DNA of 48,113 bases from an uncultured Arenimonas sp. (lineage in GTDB: Bacteria; Pseudomonadota; Gammaproteobacteria; Xanthomonadales; Xanthomonadaceae), in NCBI GenBank assembly GCA_946480565.1, contig CAMLKR010000006.1, positions 1 through 48,113 on the forward strand, given 5' to 3'. This document shows, one piece after another, positions 34,381 to 42,209 of this stretch; the stretch's first letter is position 1, and every line of letters begins with the position of its first letter. The notes under the pieces are model-generated. The model was given only the letters and a program-made list of their open reading frames with translations. It did not search any database and was not told where the DNA came from. Both the position numbers and the translations under genes were made by a program.

Positions 34381-35517
34381 ATGGACATCGGCTATTTCCT
34401 GAAGCTGATGACGGAGAAGAACGCGTCGGACATGTTCCTGACCACCGGCGCGCCCGTCTACATCAAGGTCGAAGGCAAGCTCTACCCCCTCGGCAACACC
34501 GGCCTGCCGGCCGGCATGGTCAAGAAGATCGCCTACTCGCTGATGGACGAGGGCCAGGTCCCGGCCTTCGAGCGCGACCTGGAATACAACATGGCCATCG
34601 CCGTGAAGGACACCGGCCGCTTCCGCGTCAACGTGTTCAAGCAGCGCGGCGAAGTGGGCATGGTCATCCGCGCCATCAAGTCAGAGATCCCGAGCATCGA
34701 CCAGCTGCGGCTGCCGAACGTGCTCAAGGACATCGTGATGGAGCAGCGCGGCCTGGTGCTGGTGGTCGGCTCCACCGGCTCGGGCAAGTCCACCACGCTG
34801 GCGGCGATGATCGACCACCGCAACACCAACAATACCGGCCACATCCTCACCATCGAGGATCCGATCGAGTTCCTGCACAAGCACAAGAAGTCGATCGTCA
34901 ACCAGCGCGAGGTCGGCCTGGACACCCACGCCTTCCACAACGCGCTCAAGAACGCCATGCGCGAGGCGCCGGACGTGATCCTGATCGGCGAGATCCTCGA
35001 CGCCGTCACCATGGAATCGGCCATCGCCTTCGCCGAGACCGGCCACCTGTGCCTGGCCACCCTGCACTCGAACAACGCCGACCAGACCCTGGACCGCATC
35101 CTGAACTTCTTCCCGGAGACGGCCCACAAGAACGTGCTGATGAACCTGTCGCTGAACCTCAAGGCGGTCATCAGCCAGCGCCTGGTCATCGGCAAGGACG
35201 GCAAGCGCCTGCCGGCGGCCGAGATCCTGATCAACACGCCGATGATCCGCGACCTGATCCGCCGCGGCGAGGTGCACGAGATCAAGGAAGCGATGGACAA
35301 GTCGCTGCAGGAGGGCATGCAGACCTTCGACCAGTCGCTGTTCCGGCTGTACAAGGAAGGCAAGGTCGAGCTGGAGGAGGCGCTGCGCAAGGCCGACTCG
35401 CGCGACGGCCTGGCCCTGAAGATCCGCCTCTCGGAAGGCGCGACCGGCGAGCACGACCCCTACGCCGACATGTACGGCGGCAGCGCGGGTGGCGAGACCG
35501 CCTCCCAGGGTTACTGA
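34381..35517 (+). CDS. pilU: Type IV pilus twitching ATPase PilU
   Basis: PilU is a PilT paralogue that assists pilus retraction as a cytoplasmic hexameric ATPase. The 378-residue product has the N-terminal NASDMFLTTGAPVYIKV, Walker A GSTGSGKST (about residues 130-138), the Asp box ILTIEDPIEF (155-164), a Walker B VILIGEILD (199-207) and the His box GHLCLATLHSNNA. The Walker B region usually reads GEIRDxET; here Leu replaces Arg and DAVT replaces DxET. The C-terminal extension (EGATGEHDPYADMYGG) is PilU-like and PilT lacks it. No pilT is adjacent. It converges with maiA, 4 bases apart. Confidence 0.93.
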   Translation: MDIGYFLKLMTEKNASDMFLTTGAPVYIKVEGKLYPLGNTGLPAGMVKKIAYSLMDEGQVPAFERDLEYNMAIAVKDTGRFRVNVFKQRGEVGMVIRAIKSEIPSIDQLRLPNVLKDIVMEQRGLVLVVGSTGSGKSTTLAAMIDHRNTNNTGHILTIEDPIEFLHKHKKSIVNQREVGLDTHAFHNALKNAMREAPDVILIGEILDAVTMESAIAFAETGHLCLATLHSNNADQTLDRILNFFPETAHKNVLMNLSLNLKAVISQRLVIGKDGKRLPAAEILINTPMIRDLIRRGEVHEIKEAMDKSLQEGMQTFDQSLFRLYKEGKVELEEALRKADSRDGLALKIRLSEGATGEHDPYADMYGGSAGGETASQGY

Positions 35518-35521
35518 GGCC

Positions 35522-36199
35522 TCAGTTCCCGCCGCTTGCGGCGGGCGCGTCCGGCTGGTTCTCCGGCCGGGCCGCCTGGAACTGATCCATCGCCAGGCAG
35601 TTCTGCACCACGCGGCGGATGGTCTTGTACGGGGCCATGTCCACGCCGAAACGCTCCGCGTTGAAAACCTGTGGCACCAGGCAGCAGTCGGCCAGGGTCG
35701 GCTGTTCGCCGTCGCAGAAGTCGCCGGTGGACGGGTGGTCGCACAGTGTGTCCTCGACCGCGTCCAGGCCGACCTGGATCCAGTGCCGCACCCAGGTGTC
35801 GCGTTCTGCCTGCGGCACGTTCCAGGTCTTCTCGAAGAACTGCAGCACGCGCAGGTTGTTCAGCGGGTGGATGTCGCAGGCGATCATCTGGGCGATGGCG
35901 CGCACGCGCTGGCGGTCGCGCGCGGTCGCCGGCATCAGCGGCGGCGTCGGCCAGGTTTCGTCCAGGTATTCGATGATGGCCATCGACTGGCGCAGGATGC
36001 GGTTGCCGTGCAGCAGCACCGGCACCAGCTCCTGGGGATTGAGGTCGCTGAAGGGCGCGGCATGCTGTTCGCCGCCGTCCTTGAGCAGGTGCACGGGCAT
36101 GGTCTCGTAGGGCATGCCCTTGAGGTTGAGCGCGATGCGGACCCGGTAGGCCGCGCTGGAGCGCCAGTACGAATACAGCCGGATCGAACCCGAGGTCAT
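35522..36199 (-). CDS. maiA: Maleylacetoacetate isomerase (zeta-class GST)
   Basis: A 225-residue zeta GST that isomerises maleylacetoacetate to fumarylacetoacetate with glutathione. The active-site loop reads YWRSSAAYRVRIALNLKG (about residues 10-27), the Ser pair being catalytic, then LNPQELVPVL and QSMAIIEYLDETWP. The C-terminal domain has DFCDGEQPTLADCCLVPQVFNAERF, typical of the family. It follows fahA on the same strand after a 167-base gap, so it may have its own promoter in addition to readthrough. It is the third step of the tyrosine pathway. Confidence 0.95.
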   Translation of the reverse strand: MTSGSIRLYSYWRSSAAYRVRIALNLKGMPYETMPVHLLKDGGEQHAAPFSDLNPQELVPVLLHGNRILRQSMAIIEYLDETWPTPPLMPATARDRQRVRAIAQMIACDIHPLNNLRVLQFFEKTWNVPQAERDTWVRHWIQVGLDAVEDTLCDHPSTGDFCDGEQPTLADCCLVPQVFNAERFGVDMAPYKTIRRVVQNCLAMDQFQAARPENQPDAPAASGGN

Positions 36200-36348
36200 G
36201 CCGCCCGCTCCCTTGGCCAACGCTGGCCCGGCTGGCCGTGGCCGCCGGGTCTTGTGCCCCAAGCATACGCCGCCGCGCTGCCCCGGTGCAGGGGTCGCGG
36301 CCCTGCCCTGGGGCCGGCCGCGGCACGGCTGCCGCCGCCGGTCGGAAG

Positions 36349-36365
36349 CCCGGCGGAGCGCCGGG
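36349..36365 (-). terminator. Hairpin immediately after fahA
   Basis: Perfect 7-bp stem CCCGGCG / CGCCGGG with a 3-base loop, one base beyond the fahA stop codon. No T tract. It could attenuate readthrough into maiA. Confidence 0.3.
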
Positions 36366-36366
36366 T

Positions 36367-37362
36367 TCAGGCCTTGGCGATGCGCTGCTCGATCGCGCCG
36401 AACACGCTGGCGCCGTCGCGGCCGACCATCTCGATGCGCACGGTATCGCCGAAGCTCATGAAGGGGGTGCTGGGCTTGCCGTCGCGCAGGGTCTCGACCG
36501 TGCGCTGTTCGGCGAAGCAGGAGGCGCCCTTGCCGGTGTCCTCGTTGGCGACGGTGCCGGAACCGACGATGGTGCCGGCCGACAGCGGCCGGGTCTTCGC
36601 GGCATGCGCGACCAGCTGGGCAAAGTCGAACTGCATGTCCACGCCGGCCTCCGGCGCGCCGAACCACTTGCCGTTGATGTGGGTCAGCAGCGGCAGGTGC
36701 ACCTTGTTGCCCTGCCAGGCCTCGCCCAGTTCGTCGGGTGTGACGAACACCGGGCTCAGCGCCGACCGCGGCTTGGACTGCAGGAAACCGAAGCCCTTGG
36801 CCAGCTCGTTCGGGATCAGGTTGCGCAGCGAGACGTCGTTGACCAGGCCGACCAGCTGGATGTGCTCGGCGGCCAGCGCCGGCGACGCACCCTGGGGCAC
36901 GTCGTCGGTGACCACCACCACCTCCGCTTCCAGGTCGATGCCGTAGGCTTCATCGGCGACCAGCACGGGGTCGCGCGGGCCATAGAAGCCGGCGCTGACC
37001 GCCTGGTACATCAGCGGATCGGTGTAGAAGCTCTCCGGCACCTCGGCGCCGCGCGCCTTGCGCACCCGGGCGACGTGCGGCAGGTAGGCGCTGCCGTCGA
37101 CGAATTCGTAGGCGCGCGGCAGCGGCGCGGCGAACTGCGTGAAGTCCACCGCGAACACCGGCTCGCCGTTGATGGTCTCGGCGGGGCTGCCCTGCAGCGC
37201 CTCGTATACGCCGTTGAGCCGCGGCGCGGCGTTCGACCAGTCCTCCAGCGCACGCTGCAGGGTCGGCGCGATGCCGGTCGCGCGCACGGCGCGGGTCAGG
37301 TCCTTCGACACCACCACCAGCGTGCCGTCGCGGCCGCCTTCCTTGAGTGAACCCAGCTTCAT
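36367..37362 (-). CDS. fahA: Fumarylacetoacetate hydrolase
   Basis: A 331-residue hydrolase that splits fumarylacetoacetate into fumarate and acetoacetate. It has GIDLEAEVVVVTDDV (metal-binding Asp/Glu), LVGLVNDVSLRNLIPNELAKGFGFLQSKP, and the later AGTIVGSGTVANED and GDTVRIEM motifs of the FAH superfamily. The bacterial short form is expected at this size; the long eukaryotic form has about 90 extra N-terminal residues. Start MKLGSLKEGGRDGTL is the common N-terminus. The gap to the upstream lipoprotein gene is 55 bases. Confidence 0.95.
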   Translation of the reverse strand: MKLGSLKEGGRDGTLVVVSKDLTRAVRATGIAPTLQRALEDWSNAAPRLNGVYEALQGSPAETINGEPVFAVDFTQFAAPLPRAYEFVDGSAYLPHVARVRKARGAEVPESFYTDPLMYQAVSAGFYGPRDPVLVADEAYGIDLEAEVVVVTDDVPQGASPALAAEHIQLVGLVNDVSLRNLIPNELAKGFGFLQSKPRSALSPVFVTPDELGEAWQGNKVHLPLLTHINGKWFGAPEAGVDMQFDFAQLVAHAAKTRPLSAGTIVGSGTVANEDTGKGASCFAEQRTVETLRDGKPSTPFMSFGDTVRIEMVGRDGASVFGAIEQRIAKA

Positions 37363-37417
37363 GTGTCCGTGTTTCCTTGTGGCGCGGTGGCCGCGCGTTG
37401 CGATGTGCGGCCGCGCC

Positions 37418-38089
37418 TCAGGCGCAGCCCTCGACGTAGAAGACTTGCGGCGGCAGCCCGATGCGCCATTCGATCACCCGGCCCTCGCCGTCCACTTCGA
37501 ACACCAGGCGGGCGGGCTCGCCGTATTCCGGCGTGACGATCAGGTAGCGGCCGACGTCGATGTACTTGTGCGGCTGCTGTTCCACCCGGCTGCCGAAGGC
37601 GGCGACGATGTCGTCGGCATGCGAGCCGACGATGAACCCGCCGGGCGCCACCGGGGTGGTGCCGTTGACGTCGTAGCGCACGAACTTCGCGCCCTCGAAC
37701 ATGAAGGCCACGGCGACATCGGCGCCACGTTCCGGGCGCGGGTCCATTTCCAGGTAATAACAGAGCTCGGTGCCGGCCAGCTTGTAGGGCTGCAGGGGCC
37801 GGCCCCAGGCCTGGCGCACGGCCTCTTCCTCGGCGCCGAAGCGGGCCGGGCCGAAACCGTTGAAGTTCACGACATCGGCGTCGTGCTCGCCGCGCGGGCC
37901 GGGGCCCGCGGGGATCGTGCCGGCGGCCGCGGAATCCGCGGCCGGGGCGGGATCGGCGGCGGGTGCGGGGGCGGCTTCCGGACCCGGCGCCGCGGCGTCG
38001 GTGGCGGGCGGCGCCTCGGGCGCGGGTGCGGAACAGGCAGCCAGCGCCAGCACCAGGGCGGCGGACAGCAGCAACGGCTTGCGGGACAT
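37418..38089 (-). CDS. Hypothetical lipoprotein in the homogentisate operon
   Basis: A 223-residue protein with signal peptide and lipobox (LALAACS, Cys about residue 19). An Ala/Pro-rich linker of about 50 residues (APAPEAPPATDAAAPGPEAAP) precedes a globular domain (about 75-223) with FNGFGPARFGAEEEAVRQAWGRPL, a repeat-like motif also seen in small secreted domains that start with GxGPxxxGxxxxxvxxxxG. Two Cys may pair (ELCYY and VEGCA). The start ATG shares one base with the hmgA stop (TGATG), so translation is coupled to hmgA. The position after Cys is Ser. I do not recognise a function; a catabolic link is suggested only by position. Confidence 0.88.
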   Translation of the reverse strand: MSRKPLLLSAALVLALAACSAPAPEAPPATDAAAPGPEAAPAPAADPAPAADSAAAGTIPAGPGPRGEHDADVVNFNGFGPARFGAEEEAVRQAWGRPLQPYKLAGTELCYYLEMDPRPERGADVAVAFMFEGAKFVRYDVNGTTPVAPGGFIVGSHADDIVAAFGSRVEQQPHKYIDVGRYLIVTPEYGEPARLVFEVDGEGRVIEWRIGLPPQVFYVEGCA

Positions 38090-39384
38090 CAGCGCGTCTC
38101 CGGGGTGAAGTGGCGGGCCAGTCCCTGCCAGCACTGCTGATAGTCGGCCTGCCGGTGCGCCGCGTCCAGCGCCTGCGCGGTGGGGCGCAGCACGTGGCGG
38201 GTCTCGAACATGAAGGCCATGGTGTCCTTGATCACGTCCGGCCTGGACAGGTCGGCCTTGGACGCCTTCTCGAAGGTCGCCGCGTCCGGGCCGTGGCCGC
38301 TCATCGAGTTGTGCAGCGAGGCGCCGCCGGGCACGAAGCCCTCCGCCTTGGCGTCGTAGGCGCCGTGCACAAGGCCCATGAACTCGCTGGCGATGTTGCG
38401 GTGGAACCACGGCGGCCGGAAGGTGTCCTGGGCCACCAGCCAGCGCGGCGGGAAGATCACGAAGTCCAGGTTGCTCACGCCCTCGCTGTCGCTGGGCGAA
38501 TGCAGCACCAGGAAGATCGACGGGTCCGGGTGGTCGTAGCTGATCGAGCCGATGGTGTTGAACCGGCGCAGGTCGTATTTGCACGGCGTGTAGTTGCCGT
38601 GCCAGGCGACCACGTCCAGCGGGCTGTGGCCGAGGTCGGCGCGCCACAGGTGGCCCTGGAACTTCGCGACCAGCTCGAAGTTCCCTTCGCGGTCCTCGTA
38701 GGCCGCCACCGGCGCGAGGAAATCGCGCGGATTGGCCAGGCCGTTGCTGCCGATCGGACCCAGGTCCGGCAGCTTGAGCATCGCGCCGAAGTTCTCGCAG
38801 ACGTAGCCGCGGGCGCTGCCGTCGGGCAGCGAGACGCTGAAGCGCACGCCGCGTGGGATAAGAGCGATCTCCTGCGGCTCGACTTCCAGCACGCCCATCT
38901 CGGTGGCGATGCGCAGGCGGCCCTGCTGCGGCACGATCAGCAGCTCGCCGTCGGCGTCGTAGAAGTAGCGGCCGTCCATGTCCCTGTTGGCCGCGTACAG
39001 GTGGATGCCGGCACCGGTGCCGGCCTCGGCTCCGCCGTTGCCCGCCATCGTGTACAGGCCGTCGAGCCAGTCGGTCGGCGCCGAGGGCATCGGCAGCGGG
39101 CTCCAGCGCAGCTGTTCCGGCGTCACCGGGCCGTCGCCGAACACATTGTGGAAGTTCGGGTGCAGCAGCGCGCTGAACTTTCCGTGCAGCGCCGCCGGGC
39201 GGATCCGGTACAGCCAGCTGCGCCGGTTGCTGTGCCGCGGCGCGGTGAAGGCGGTGCCGCTGATCTGTTCGGCGTACAGCCCGTACGGCGCGCGCTGCGG
39301 CGAATTGCGCCCCACCGGCAGCGCACCGGGCAGCGCCTCGGTCGCGAACTCGTTGCCAAATCCACTCTGGTAACTCAGTGACAT
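38089..39384 (-). CDS. hmgA: Homogentisate 1,2-dioxygenase
   Basis: A 431-residue Fe(II) dioxygenase that opens homogentisate to maleylacetoacetate. N-terminus [46 protein letters not shown] is diagnostic. The C-terminal jelly-roll has [15 protein letters not shown] (His and Glu iron ligands) and [12 protein letters not shown] (later His). [11 protein letters not shown] and [16 protein letters not shown] are also conserved. It is 145 bases from hppD, across a repeat-containing gap, and overlaps the next gene by one base. Confidence 0.97.
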   Translation of the reverse strand: MSLSYQSGFGNEFATEALPGALPVGRNSPQRAPYGLYAEQISGTAFTAPRHSNRRSWLYRIRPAALHGKFSALLHPNFHNVFGDGPVTPEQLRWSPLPMPSAPTDWLDGLYTMAGNGGAEAGTGAGIHLYAANRDMDGRYFYDADGELLIVPQQGRLRIATEMGVLEVEPQEIALIPRGVRFSVSLPDGSARGYVCENFGAMLKLPDLGPIGSNGLANPRDFLAPVAAYEDREGNFELVAKFQGHLWRADLGHSPLDVVAWHGNYTPCKYDLRRFNTIGSISYDHPDPSIFLVLHSPSDSEGVSNLDFVIFPPRWLVAQDTFRPPWFHRNIASEFMGLVHGAYDAKAEGFVPGGASLHNSMSGHGPDAATFEKASKADLSRPDVIKDTMAFMFETRHVLRPTAQALDAAHRQADYQQCWQGLARHFTPETR

Positions 39385-39411
39385 CGCGCGAGTCCTTTGC
39401 AGAAAAATTTT

Positions 39412-39519
39412 GACGCGGATTTACGCGGATGAACGCGGATAAATCAGAGGCCAGTGAAAAGGCATGACCTGCGGGAGCAAACTCCAATCGCACCTGCCCT
39501 ATCCGCGTAAATCCGCGTC
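39412..39519. repeat. Inverted repeat element between hmgA and hppD
   Basis: Arms 39412-39430 and 39501-39519 are perfect 19-base reverse complements built on the unit ACGCGGAT; the left arm continues with a third unit (39431-39440). They enclose 70 bases. The pattern (GCGTAAATCCGCG type) recurs as a dispersed intergenic repeat in many high-GC proteobacteria; here it occupies the gap between two genes of one operon and could fold into a long hairpin. Confidence 0.75.
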
Positions 39520-39529
39520 CAGAAGCCCT

Positions 39530-40630
39530 TTACAGCACGCCGCGCTTCATCTGGTCGCGCTCGATGGACTCGAACAGGGCCTGGAAGTTGCCCTCGCCGA
39601 AACCTTCGTTGCCCTTGCGCTGGATGATCTCGAAGAAGATCGGACCGATGGCGTTCTGGGTGAAGATCTGCAGCAGCTTGCGCTGCTTGGTCTCGGGGTC
39701 GGCGTCGATCAGGATCTTGTTGGCGCGCAGGCGCGGCACGTCCTCGCCGTGGGCGGGAATGCGCTGGTCGATCACGTCGAAATACGTGTCGGGCGTGTCC
39801 AGGAACTCGACGCCCTGGGCGCGCATCGCCTCCACCGTCGCATAGATGTCGTCGGTGAAGCAGGCGATGTGCTGGATGCCCTCGCCCTTGTAGGCGTCGA
39901 GGTATTCGTTGATCTGCGACTTCGGGTCGCTCGATTCGTTGAGCGGGATGCGCACGATGCCGTCCGGCGCGGTCATCGCCTTGGACACCAGGCCGGTCTT
40001 GGCGCCCTTGATGTCGAAGTAGCGGATCTCGCGGAAGTTGAACAGGCGCTCGTAGTAGTCGCTCCACTTCTGCATGTTGCCGAAGAAGAGGTTGTGCGTG
40101 AGGTGGTCGATGAAGGTCAGCCCGAAACCGGCCGGATTGAGGTCGGCGCCCGGGATCGGCGCGTAGTCGGCCGCATAGACGTCCTGCCCCGAGGGCACCA
40201 GGTACAGCATGCAGTCGCCGATGCCCTTCACGGCCGGGACGGCGATGGCGCCGGTCTGCGGCTTGTGGCCGATGGCTTCGCCGCCGTTGCCTTTCACGGT
40301 GTCGAACACCTTGGCCACCGGCTCGGTGAAGCGGATGGCGAAACCGCAGGCGCAGGGCCCGTGCTGGGCCGCGAAGTCGGCGGCGAAGCTGTCCGGATCC
40401 TCGTTGACCAGGAAGTTGACGCCGCCCTGGCGGTAGACCGTGATGTCGCGGGTCCGGTGCTTGAGCACGGGCGAGAAGCCCATCTTCCGGAACAGGCCGT
40501 GCAGCAGGGCGCCCTGGCCGGCCGGGGCCGCGAACTCGACGAACTCGAAGCCGTCGATGCCCATCGGGTTGGCGAAGGTGGTGGGCTTCATGCCGAGGTT
40601 GGGGGCGTGGGTCTGGGGCTGGGCGCTCAT
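39530..40630 (-). CDS. hppD: 4-hydroxyphenylpyruvate dioxygenase
   Basis: A 366-residue VOC-fold dioxygenase that converts 4-hydroxyphenylpyruvate to homogentisate. The three iron ligands are visible: FIDHLTHNLF (first His), GIQHIACFTDDIY (second His) and GPIFFEIIQRKGNEGFGEGNF (Glu). The C-terminal helix gate FQALFESIERDQ is present. Start at 40630 (MSAQPQTHAPN) has GGAGGA 4 bases upstream; the frame could extend 14 codons further, without a better ribosome site. A promoter with an embedded palindrome lies 55 bases upstream. Confidence 0.96.
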   Translation of the reverse strand: MSAQPQTHAPNLGMKPTTFANPMGIDGFEFVEFAAPAGQGALLHGLFRKMGFSPVLKHRTRDITVYRQGGVNFLVNEDPDSFAADFAAQHGPCACGFAIRFTEPVAKVFDTVKGNGGEAIGHKPQTGAIAVPAVKGIGDCMLYLVPSGQDVYAADYAPIPGADLNPAGFGLTFIDHLTHNLFFGNMQKWSDYYERLFNFREIRYFDIKGAKTGLVSKAMTAPDGIVRIPLNESSDPKSQINEYLDAYKGEGIQHIACFTDDIYATVEAMRAQGVEFLDTPDTYFDVIDQRIPAHGEDVPRLRANKILIDADPETKQRKLLQIFTQNAIGPIFFEIIQRKGNEGFGEGNFQALFESIERDQMKRGVL

Positions 40631-40683
40631 GGCGTCCTCCTGGGTCTGCGGGGAGGGGTGCCCGCTTGTCACGGGCTGGGCGT

Positions 40684-40786
40684 CGTTATAGTTTCAACTG
40701 AAACCATTTGCAAGGCGCGGCGCCACATGCCCGACCGGGACATCCCGGGCCTGGGGCATTTCCTCCCCTACCCCCTGTCGGCGCTG
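40684..40786. repeat. Left copy of duplicated hppD/marR promoter and marR 5' end
   Basis: Bases 40684-40745 match 42107-42168 exactly (62 bases, offset 1423). From there to about 40786 the match continues with scattered substitutions, then disappears. The repeat covers the promoter, palindrome, ribosome-site region, start codon and first codons of marR. The segment between the copies contains the beta-helix gene. Confidence 0.9.
40685..40713 (-). promoter_or_regulatory. hppD promoter with internal MarR-type operator (left copy)
   Basis: Minus strand TTGCAA (40713-40708), exactly 17-base spacer, TATAAC (40690-40685). The spacer contains a 6-2-6 palindrome (GTTTCA, two bases, TGAAAC; 40692-40705). 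A MarR-family dimer binding there would block polymerase; the marR product is the natural candidate. Confidence 0.7.
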
Positions 40787-40870
40787 GGTTGTCCAAGGCC
40801 GGCCGTCGCGTGCAGGCCGAAGTCGCGCCGGCCGCGATCGCCCAGTAGCGTCGACGGCCCGCCTGCCTGA
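40727..40870 (+). pseudogene. Decayed 5' fragment of marR
   Basis: The ATG at 40727 opens a 47-codon frame whose first 20 residues (MPDRDIPGLGHFLPYPLSAL) align with the start of the intact MarR at 42150 (MPDRDILDLEHFLPYRLSVL). Five of these 20 codons differ by nonsynonymous changes, including two new prolines, and the remainder is unrelated and Arg/Ser/Pro-rich. It lacks the HTH. It is therefore a remnant of a duplication, not a regulator. Its upstream promoter/operator is still intact. Confidence 0.8.
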
Positions 40871-41012
40871 GTCCCGATGACCCGGCGACGCTTTCGCGTT
40901 TGTTGCAGCAAGGCCGGAATGGCCGAGCTGCACGGCTTCGGACGTTCAGGAGGTTGCCGACGTGCCGGATCCGCGACTTATCGGCCCCCTTTCACCTTCG
41001 CAGGGAAACTCC

Positions 41013-41957
41013 ATGACCCGTTTTCTTCTTTCCAGCACCCGCATAGCGCTCGTCCTGGCGGCGATGACGCTTTCTTCCGCCGCGTTCGCGCAGGCGACTC
41101 GCACCTGGGTCTCTGGCGTGGGCGACGACGTCAACCCGTGCAGCCGCACCGCGCCCTGCAAGACGTTCGCGGGAGCGATCTCGAAGACCGCTGCAGGCGG
41201 CGAAATCAGCGTCCTCGATCCGGGCGGCTACGGTGCGGTCACCATCACCAAGCCGATCACGATCAGCGGTGACGGCACGCTGGCCAGCATCCTGTCGTCC
41301 GCCACCAACGGCATCAACGTCAACATTGACACGACGACCTATCCGAATGCGTTCGTCGTTATCCGCAACATCTCGATCAACGGGGCCGGCGGCGTACTGG
41401 GCCTGAACGGCATCCGCTTCCTGAGCGGCACCTCGCTGACGTTGGATGGCGTGACGCTGCAGAACTTCTCCTCACGCGGCATCGAGTTCGCCCCATCGGG
41501 AAGCGCCGAGTTGAACATCCGCAACACGCGCATCGAGAACGCGTTGGGCGGCGCCCTCGTGGTCCAGCCCGGCGGCACGGCAAACGTGATGATCGAGGAT
41601 TGCAATTTCTTCAACAGCTTCTATGGCGTCCTCATCCATGCGCGCACGTACCTCGCGATGGACCGCTGCGTACTTTCGGGCAACACCAACTTCGGCGTAT
41701 GGGTCTACGCGCCCGCGACCGCCGCGCAGGCGACGGTGAGCAATACGACCATTTCCGGCAACGGTGTCAGCGCCCTGTCCGGCGGCATCCGCTCCGAGGG
41801 CGCCAACGCGCGCGTCTACTTCGGCAGCAACACCATCACCAACAACACCACCGGCCTCATCAGTGTCGCCGGCGGTTCGATCACGTCCTTCGGCAACAAC
41901 CAGCTGGCAGCCAATGGTTCGGATGGCAATCCGACCGCCACGGGGACGACCCGCTGA
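41013..41957 (+). CDS. Secreted right-handed beta-helix protein
   Basis: A 314-residue protein with a cleavable signal peptide (MTRFLLSSTRIALVLAAMTLSSAAFA, cut after AFA). The mature start RTWVSGVGDDVNPCSRTAPCKTFAGAIS matches a common family of exported hypothetical proteins, whose two Cys residues may pair. Repeated short strand-turn units follow (ITKPITISG, LTLDGVTLQN, LNIRNTRIEN, VMIEDCNFFN, ATVSNTTISGN, VYFGSNTITNN), a right-handed parallel beta-helix with Asn ladders as in pectate-lyase-like folds. No polysaccharide lyase active site is obvious. Start at 41013 is set by the signal peptide. Codons look less GC-rich than the neighbours. It lies between two copies of the marR promoter. Confidence 0.87.
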   Translation: MTRFLLSSTRIALVLAAMTLSSAAFAQATRTWVSGVGDDVNPCSRTAPCKTFAGAISKTAAGGEISVLDPGGYGAVTITKPITISGDGTLASILSSATNGINVNIDTTTYPNAFVVIRNISINGAGGVLGLNGIRFLSGTSLTLDGVTLQNFSSRGIEFAPSGSAELNIRNTRIENALGGALVVQPGGTANVMIEDCNFFNSFYGVLIHARTYLAMDRCVLSGNTNFGVWVYAPATAAQATVSNTTISGNGVSALSGGIRSEGANARVYFGSNTITNNTTGLISVAGGSITSFGNNQLAANGSDGNPTATGTTR

Positions 41958-42009
41958 AGTTCATGCGCTCGCCGTCCTCCCGCTGGCAGGACGGCGCGGC
42001 GGCAACGGG

Positions 42010-42042
42010 ATCCCGGGTCGCTCGCCGGCCCGGGATTCTTTT
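42010..42042 (+). terminator. Terminator of the beta-helix gene
   Basis: Perfect 8-bp stem ATCCCGGG (42010-42017) / CCCGGGAT (42029-42036), 11-base loop, then TCTTTT. It lies 52 bases after the stop codon. Confidence 0.75.
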
Positions 42043-42106
42043 CGCCCGTTCCGACTCGGACGTCTCCGCCCCCGAAGTTCCCGTTGGCTTGCGCCGGGGC
42101 TGCCGC

Positions 42107-42209
42107 CGTTATAGTTTCAACTGAAACCATTTGCAAGGCGCGGCGCCACATGCCCGACCGGGACATCCTGGACCTGGAACATTTCCTCCCGTACCGGCTT
42201 TCGGTGCTG
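42107..42209. repeat. Right copy of duplicated hppD/marR promoter and marR 5' end
   Basis: Partner of 40684-40786; identical for the first 62 bases. This copy leads into the intact marR gene. Its palindrome is at 42115-42128. On the minus strand it has the same TTGCAA-17-TATAAC promoter, which here points left into the beta-helix gene's 3' end rather than into hppD. Confidence 0.9.

Noticed and set aside
40430..40440. GGCGGTAG, the core of the JUMPstart/ops element
   Set aside because: It lies inside hppD, far from any polysaccharide operon start, so it is chance.
40727..40870. A possible 47-residue leader peptide or small regulator
   Set aside because: Its homology to MarR ends after about 20 residues, with radical substitutions, and the rest is unrelated; a remnant explains it better.
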